Positions 4,630 through 8,831 of a DNA stretch of 8,831 nucleotides are shown one piece after another (positions within the stretch are counted from its first letter, which is position 1; each line of letters opens with the position of its first letter). The notes below the pieces were generated by a model. It worked only from the letters and a program-made list of their open reading frames with translations. It was not told the origin of the DNA and did not search any database. This stretch comes from Limisphaerales bacterium (GTDB lineage: Bacteria; Verrucomicrobiota; Verrucomicrobiia; Limisphaerales; UBA11358). The position numbers were made by a program, and so were the translations under genes. Location: contig PKZR01000411.1 in NCBI GenBank assembly GCA_003133815.1, forward strand, positions 1-8,831. The letters are read 5' to 3'.

Positions 4630-6480
4630 TTATCCGTGTTTCATCTGAGTTTCAATTGTGGCTAAAAGACATTCCACAGCGGCTTGGATTTCCTCCGTTG
4701 TTGCGCCCGGCGGCAATGGATTTCCGAAGCGCACCGTGACTGGATAAAAAATATGGTGCGGCCATTTCCAGAAAAACCTCCCGCGCTCGAAACTGAAGAT
4801 GCTGCCCCAGACACCGACAAGTGCAACCGGCACGACTGGCGCATCCACATTTTTCATGATACGTTCCGAGCCGCGCTGGAATTCGTTCATCTCGCCCGTG
4901 CGCGTGATCTGCCCCTCGGCAAAAATGCAGACGACCTCGCCAGCGCGGATCTCGTCGGAGGCTGTTTGCAAGGATTTCAGCAATTCACGCGGTCCGAAAT
5001 TGGACGCAATCGGAATCAGGCCGAGCATTCCGGTGAACGGCTTGATCCACCACAGCTCGTAATAACTTTTATCCATGATGAAATGGATTTTACGGTCGGT
5101 CGCGGCCATGAGCAGCGGCGCGTCCACAAACGAAACGTGGTTGCAGACAAAAAGCGCGCCGCCTTTTTCTGGGATGTTGTCCCGGCCCTCGACGCAAATC
5201 CGGTAAATCGTCCGCGTCACAACCCAAAGAATAAACCTGACCAACGCGTCTGGCAAAAGCACCAGCGCGTAAATCGCGCAGACGAAGGTCAAAATGCCGC
5301 CAAAGAGAAAAATCTGCCGCGGCGAACATTGCATGACGTCCGCCAACAAATAATAAGTGCCTGAGGCGAGAAAAACGCCGACAAACGAAAGCAGGTTGGC
5401 CGTTGCGAGCATTTCTCCCTTTTTGGTCTTGTCGGGCCGGTGCTGCAACAGCGCGGCGACCGGAACGATGAAAAAGCCCCCGAAAAATCCAAGCAGCGCC
5501 AGCATAACCAGGTCGCCGTGAAGCGAGAATCGCGGCGACGCGAGCAGCGCGGAAAAAATGGAAAGTCCGAAAGCCCCCGGCGGCACAAGGCCGTATTCGA
5601 TTTTGCCGCCGGACAAAATGCCCGCCGCGACGCTGCCCAGCCCGATGCCAAGCGCGAGCGCGACATTAAGGATTCCTATTTTGGTTTCGTCAACGTGCAG
5701 GACGTTTGCACCGAAGAAAAACAGGTTAAGCAAAAGCAATGCGCCGATAAAATTGAAATAGGTGTTGCCGAGAAATGCCAGCACGAGCGGACGGTCTTTT
5801 CGCATGGCGCGCAACTGCTCAAAAACCTGGCCGATAAGATCGTCGCGGAATTTTCGCGACGGGTCGGCGGCGGGCACGCGCGAAATGCCAAGGCTCGTCG
5901 TCAGGCCGGCGAGTGCAAGAGCGATGAGAATGACTCCCGACCAGAATTGTTCGCCATGAAATTGTTTGGCGAAGAACGCGGCCGCGACCGTTCCGAAAAT
6001 GATCGCCGTGAACGTGCCGAGTTCAAGCAGGCCGTTGCCCCACGAGAGCTTCCGTTCGGGCAGCAACTCCGGCAACAAGCCGTATTTGGATGGGCCGAAA
6101 AACGCGCTGTGCGTGCCCATCAAGAAAACGGCGGCGAGCAGCATTGGCATTTGATTGAGAAAAAGTCCGGCGAGGACGAACAGCATGACAAAGACTTCAA
6201 AAAATTTCACGCCGATGGAAATGGTGCGCTTGCTGAAGCGGTCGGCGAGAACGCCACCTGCCATCGAAAACAAAATAAACGGCAGCGAGAAGAGCGCGCC
6301 GACAAGCTCGCCGATTTTGTGCTGCTGTGCGAGCGGGACGTTCAGGCCGAGGATCATGAAGACGACGAGATTTTTCAGGACGTTGTCGCTGAACGCGCCC
6401 TGAAATTGCGTGACGAAGAGGCACCAGAAGCCGCGGAGCCCGGGCGCAGCCGGCGATGCGTCAGTTTTTATTTCCGTCAC
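4630..6480 (-). CDS. MFS transporter-acyltransferase fusion (LplT-like flippase plus PlsC-like domain)
   Basis: This 616-residue inner-membrane protein has two parts. Residues 15-410 form an MFS transporter with about twelve hydrophobic segments. GGVLADRFSKR (75-85) is the MFS loop 2-3 signature, and the QFQGAFSDNVLKN start resembles the lysophospholipid transporter LplT. Residues 415-616 form a PlsC/Aas-like acyltransferase: NHVSFVDA (N447; catalytic H448 and D453), FAEGQITRTG (520-529, like FPEGRITTTG of Aas) and VPVALVGVWG (550-559). In Enterobacteria LplT moves lysophospholipids inward and Aas reacylates them; the fusion would couple the two steps in lipid repair, which is inference from architecture. 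The acyl-ACP synthetase domain of Aas is absent, so acyl donor supply must come from elsewhere. The start is GTG 6480, with no strong ribosome site. It converges with the ParB-like gene (23-bp gap) and diverges from pilM. Confidence 0.88.
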   Translation of the reverse strand: MTEIKTDASPAAPGLRGFWCLFVTQFQGAFSDNVLKNLVVFMILGLNVPLAQQHKIGELVGALFSLPFILFSMAGGVLADRFSKRTISIGVKFFEVFVMLFVLAGLFLNQMPMLLAAVFLMGTHSAFFGPSKYGLLPELLPERKLSWGNGLLELGTFTAIIFGTVAAAFFAKQFHGEQFWSGVILIALALAGLTTSLGISRVPAADPSRKFRDDLIGQVFEQLRAMRKDRPLVLAFLGNTYFNFIGALLLLNLFFFGANVLHVDETKIGILNVALALGIGLGSVAAGILSGGKIEYGLVPPGAFGLSIFSALLASPRFSLHGDLVMLALLGFFGGFFIVPVAALLQHRPDKTKKGEMLATANLLSFVGVFLASGTYYLLADVMQCSPRQIFLFGGILTFVCAIYALVLLPDALVRFILWVVTRTIYRICVEGRDNIPEKGGALFVCNHVSFVDAPLLMAATDRKIHFIMDKSYYELWWIKPFTGMLGLIPIASNFGPRELLKSLQTASDEIRAGEVVCIFAEGQITRTGEMNEFQRGSERIMKNVDAPVVPVALVGVWGSIFSFERGRFFWKWPHHIFYPVTVRFGNPLPPGATTEEIQAAVECLLATIETQMKHG

Positions 6481-6615
6481 GGCGGCAGGTTAAACATTTT
6501 TGCGGCAAAATTGAATTGAAAAACCTTTCCCCGTGGATTTGCCCTGATTTCCAAATTGACGATTAATTTAATTGTTTCTTGCAATTAGCAATTGGAACGG
6601 TATAACAGGCACCGC
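6481..6615. promoter_or_regulatory. Divergent promoter region between the MFS-acyltransferase gene and pilM
   Basis: This AT-rich 135-bp spacer must hold promoters for both directions unless pilM is read from elsewhere. The best-looking match toward pilM is TTGCAA (6579-6584), 16 bp, TATAAC (6601-6606), which would start RNA only a few bases before the ATG and give a nearly leaderless message. Toward the transporter, a 6-codon open frame ATGTTTAACCTGCCGCCGTGA-like (ATG at 6497) ends by overlapping the GTG start. No experimental support is available from sequence. Confidence 0.35.
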
Positions 6616-7698
6616 ATGGATTTGCCGTTCCTACACAGTGCATCAAGGAAAAAGCGGAGTCAGGTAATGGCGGTTGATCTGGGCAGCCGCACGACCAAGG
6701 CCGTTCTGTTGGAACGGCGTGGCGAGCTGCTGGCGTTGTGCCGCTATGCGCTGCTGGACGCACCCATCTACGAAAAGAAATTTTCCGCCGACCTGCTTTC
6801 CGACCACTTGCGTTCTGTAGCGGAGGCACTGGGCAATCCAACCAAGCTTATTACTCTGGGCATCGGGCTGGATGACGCGGTGGTGAGACAGGTGGAGCTG
6901 CCGCAGATTCCGGTGAGTGAAATGCGGATGGTTTTAAAAAATAATTCCCGTGCATATTTGCAACAGGACCTGCCAAATTACGTTTTTGACTGCTATATTT
7001 TTCCGCCAAGACAGGAAAACGGCAAGTCCGCCGAAGCACCAAGAACCGGAACCGGTGCCATTCCAAAATTAAAAGTACTCGCGGCGGGAGCCAAGCAGAC
7101 AGCGTTGAACGATTTTCAAACGGCCATAAAAAATGCTGGGCTTACGCCGGATTGCATTGTGCCAGGCTTAATCGGCCCGGCGAACGCCTTCGAACTGGCA
7201 TCGCCTCAGGTGTTCGCCAACGAGACGGTGGCGCTGGTGGACATCGGCTTCAAACAGACCTCGATTTGCATTTTGGACCACGGCGAACTGGTTTTGAGCC
7301 GCGTTGTCAGCATCGGCGGCGATACACTCACAACGGGCCTGGCCGATGCGATGAAAGCCACATACGCCGAGGCCGAGGGTGCCAAGGTGGGAATGTCGCC
7401 GGACGCAAAATCGGCGATTGAAGCGCAAGTCGTGCCGCTGGGACGCGAATTGCGCGCGTCGTTGGATTTCTTCGAGCATCAACAAGATCGTCCGGTTTCC
7501 CAAATCTATATCAGCGGCGGAACATCGCGGTCAGAAATGATTCTACAAATGTTGCATAGCGAAATGATCGTTGAGTGCAAGACATGGAATCCAACTGGAT
7601 TCCTGCAAATGGCGTTGCCGGGGCAAATGGCCGTGGAAATTGACCATGTCGGGCCGCAATTGACCGTGGCGGTTGGTGCTGCGCTCTCGGCATTTTAA
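6616..7698 (+). CDS. pilM: Type IV pilus assembly protein PilM
   Basis: This 360-residue, actin-like cytoplasmic ATPase is of the expected length for PilM. It binds the N-terminus of PilN and links the pilus motor to the inner-membrane alignment complex. The actin/FtsA-fold motifs are visible: VDLGSRTTKAVLLER (20-34, phosphate 1), VALVDIGFKQTSICILDHGE (205-224) plus IGGDTLT (233-239, phosphate 2), and IYISGGTSRSEMI (297-309, adenosine). The frame opens at TTG 6592, but ATG 6616 (MDLPFLHS) is the more usual start. Only a weak AGG precedes it. pilN follows 13 bp downstream. The run pilM, pilN, pilO in this order is the classical T4P inner-membrane cluster, and pilP/pilQ may follow beyond the window. 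An acidic/glycine-rich loop (135-148, NGKSAEAPRTGTGA) interrupts the middle of the protein. Confidence 0.92.
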   Translation: MDLPFLHSASRKKRSQVMAVDLGSRTTKAVLLERRGELLALCRYALLDAPIYEKKFSADLLSDHLRSVAEALGNPTKLITLGIGLDDAVVRQVELPQIPVSEMRMVLKNNSRAYLQQDLPNYVFDCYIFPPRQENGKSAEAPRTGTGAIPKLKVLAAGAKQTALNDFQTAIKNAGLTPDCIVPGLIGPANAFELASPQVFANETVALVDIGFKQTSICILDHGELVLSRVVSIGGDTLTTGLADAMKATYAEAEGAKVGMSPDAKSAIEAQVVPLGRELRASLDFFEHQQDRPVSQIYISGGTSRSEMILQMLHSEMIVECKTWNPTGFLQMALPGQMAVEIDHVGPQLTVAVGAALSAF

Positions 7699-7711
7699 CT
7701 GAATCAGGATT

Positions 7712-8389
7712 ATGCCAATACATATCAACCTGCTTGCAGAAGCCCAGGCGGCGGAAGAATTGCGCCGGCGCGACCCGGTAAAGCGCGGTATTTTTCTGGG
7801 TGCATCACTGGTGGTGCTCATGTTGGTTTGGAGCGGAATGATTCAAATCAATTCCGCGCTGGCAAACGCACGCCTGACCGGGGTGCAGGGGGCGATTATC
7901 GATCACAACAAGGAATATACCAACGTGCTGGCAAACCTGAACAAAATTGCCGTGGCCAAAAACAAACTGGATGCCCTCAACAAATTCGAGTCTGCCCGTT
8001 TCCTGCAGGGGAATTTGCTCAACGCGCTTCAACTAGCCACAGTGGACGGAGTGCAGCTGACCCGGGTGCGGGAGGAGCAGACCTATTTTCTAACCGACGG
8101 CACCGGTGCTACAACCAATTCAGACGGTCGCGTGATCCCAAGCCGTTCGGGCACCAGCAGAGAACGGATTGTCCTGACACTTGATGCACGTGATTCCAGT
8201 GCGAATCCTGGCGGCGACCAGATGAACAAATTCAGGCAGGTCATTGCCGACCAAACCTATTTTAAAAGCTTGCTGGACAAGACCAACAGCGTGCAACTGA
8301 CCGCCCTTTCTCCGCTGCAAGTCGGTCCCGACGGCAGGCAGTTTGAACTTTTCACCGTCCAGTGCAATTTTCGAGAACAAAGCCGATGA
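7712..8389 (+). CDS. pilN: Type IV pilus assembly protein PilN
   Basis: This 225-residue bitopic inner-membrane protein has the N-terminal INLL motif (5-8, MPIHINLLAEA) that in PilN is the PilM-binding tail. A transmembrane helix (about 26-44, GIFLGASLVVLMLVWSGMI) follows, then a periplasmic coiled-coil stretch (about 48-95) and a beta-rich C-terminal domain. It should heterodimerise with PilO. AGGA lies shortly before ATG 7712, and the stop overlaps the pilO start as ATGA, so translation is coupled. A Gly/Ser/Thr-rich loop (about 127-150, DGTGATTNSDGRVIPSRSGT) is inserted in the periplasmic domain. Name assigned from motif, topology and context; the periplasmic part itself is poorly conserved. 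Confidence 0.88.
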   Translation: MPIHINLLAEAQAAEELRRRDPVKRGIFLGASLVVLMLVWSGMIQINSALANARLTGVQGAIIDHNKEYTNVLANLNKIAVAKNKLDALNKFESARFLQGNLLNALQLATVDGVQLTRVREEQTYFLTDGTGATTNSDGRVIPSRSGTSRERIVLTLDARDSSANPGGDQMNKFRQVIADQTYFKSLLDKTNSVQLTALSPLQVGPDGRQFELFTVQCNFREQSR

Positions 8390-8831
8390 ACAAATTGCCA
8401 AAAGAAAAGCGTGATCAGCTCATCCTGGTGGTAATCACTACCGTGACGTTGCTGGCTGGAATTTATTTTGGCCTGGTACGACCGCAATATGCCACAATTG
8501 ACAGGATACAAAACGACACAAAAACGGCCCAACAAAAACTTCTGGACATCGAGGACATCATCAAAAAATCCGAAACTACAACCACGGAATTGTTTGACAT
8601 CAGCGACACACTTTCACATGCCGAGGAGGATATGGCATCGGGTGACACTTACGCTTGGACCTATGATACAATAAGAAATTTCAAAACTCCTTATAAGGTC
8701 GAAATTCCTCCGCCCGGCCAACCCGCGACAGGTGACGTAGATTTGCTTGCAAATTTCCCGTATAGACAGCTCAAATGCAGCATCACCGGCACGGCCTATT
8801 TCCATGACTTCGGGGATTTCATTGCTCATTT
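8386..8831 (+). CDS. pilO: Type IV pilus assembly protein PilO, N-terminal part (3' truncated by the window)
   Basis: About 148 residues are visible from ATG 8386, which overlaps the pilN TGA. A basic N-terminus (MNKLPKEKRDQ) and one transmembrane helix (about 12-30, LILVVITTVTLLAGIYFGL) precede a polar coiled coil rich in Lys/Glu/Gln (about 35-85, with QNDTKTAQQKLLDIED). The visible end FPYRQLKCSITGTAYFHDFG matches the PilO segment in which a beta strand leads into G-x-Y/F-x-x-F/L. PilO forms the periplasmic alignment complex with PilN and PilP. The remainder lies outside the window. Confident on position plus topology and this motif. Confidence 0.85.
   Translation, partial: MNKLPKEKRDQLILVVITTVTLLAGIYFGLVRPQYATIDRIQNDTKTAQQKLLDIEDIIKKSETTTTELFDISDTLSHAEEDMASGDTYAWTYDTIRNFKTPYKVEIPPPGQPATGDVDLLANFPYRQLKCSITGTAYFHDFGDFIAH

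Noticed and set aside
4614..4640. Shared terminator between the convergent ParB-like and MFS-acyltransferase genes (CACGGA/TCCGTG stem followed by TTT).
   Set aside because: The stem is only 6 bp with a 12-base loop, it overlaps the end of the transporter coding region, and the T-run is three bases.
4684..5364. A 226-codon + strand open frame opposite the acyltransferase domain.
   Set aside because: It is a shadow of the real minus-strand frame, with an implausible composition and no recognisable motif.
5440..6519. A 359-codon + strand open frame opposite the MFS-acyltransferase gene.
   Set aside because: It is antisense to a gene with clear family motifs, its product is highly charged and repetitive in composition, and it matches no family. 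Long antisense frames are common in GC-rich coding DNA.
1..8831. tRNA, rRNA, riboswitch and insertion sequence signals.
   Set aside because: I read both strands and saw no cloverleaf, conserved rRNA segment, recognisable riboswitch core, transposase frame or terminal inverted repeats of an IS.

Overview
The window looks like a chromosomal segment of a Gram-negative bacterium, most likely of the phylum Verrucomicrobiota (Pedosphaera/Limisphaerales-like). Three things suggest this: the type IV pilus pilM-pilN-pilO genes, a DUF6580-type membrane protein, and many short tandem repeats of the CCACAGAGG, GCAAAGTC and GTTGAGG kinds between and inside genes. I know such repeats from genomes of that phylum, but the assignment is recognition, not a computed placement.

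Layout. Positions 1-161 hold the 3' end of a ParE-like toxin gene on the + strand, followed by about 180 bp of repeat-derived spacer. From 2769 down to 343 runs a minus-strand series: an RluA-family pseudouridine synthase, a zinc-dependent medium-chain alcohol dehydrogenase and a RelE-superfamily toxin. The toxin start overlaps the dehydrogenase stop by 14 bp. From 2857 to 4606 there are four + strand genes: a tiny one-helix membrane protein, a DUF6580 membrane protein, a YfcE-type metallophosphoesterase whose GTG start overlaps the previous stop, and a small protein with a ParB-like DGYHR motif. A convergent minus-strand gene (6480-4630) encodes an LplT-like MFS domain fused to a PlsC-like acyltransferase, a lysophospholipid flipping and reacylation architecture. 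Divergent from it, pilM, pilN and a 3'-truncated pilO (6616 to the window end) encode the inner-membrane alignment platform of a type IVa pilus or related secretion machine.

The most striking feature is repeat DNA inside the two enzyme genes. Five arrays of 7-bp units (GTTGAGG twice; TGAAGGC, CTTCTGA and GAGTGAC once each), plus a sixth, weaker period-7 stretch joined to an approximately 20-bp-arm palindrome, lie within the reading frames of the dehydrogenase and the pseudouridine synthase. They add low-complexity peptides between conserved motifs without breaking the frame. Every one of the five heptamer units contains TGA on the + strand but is stop-free in all frames on the minus strand, which is the coding strand of both host genes. 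Because 7 is not a multiple of 3, gain or loss of one unit would shift the frame, so these could be protein-tolerated mobile repeats, phase-variable switches, or both. The rest of the window is fairly ordinary.
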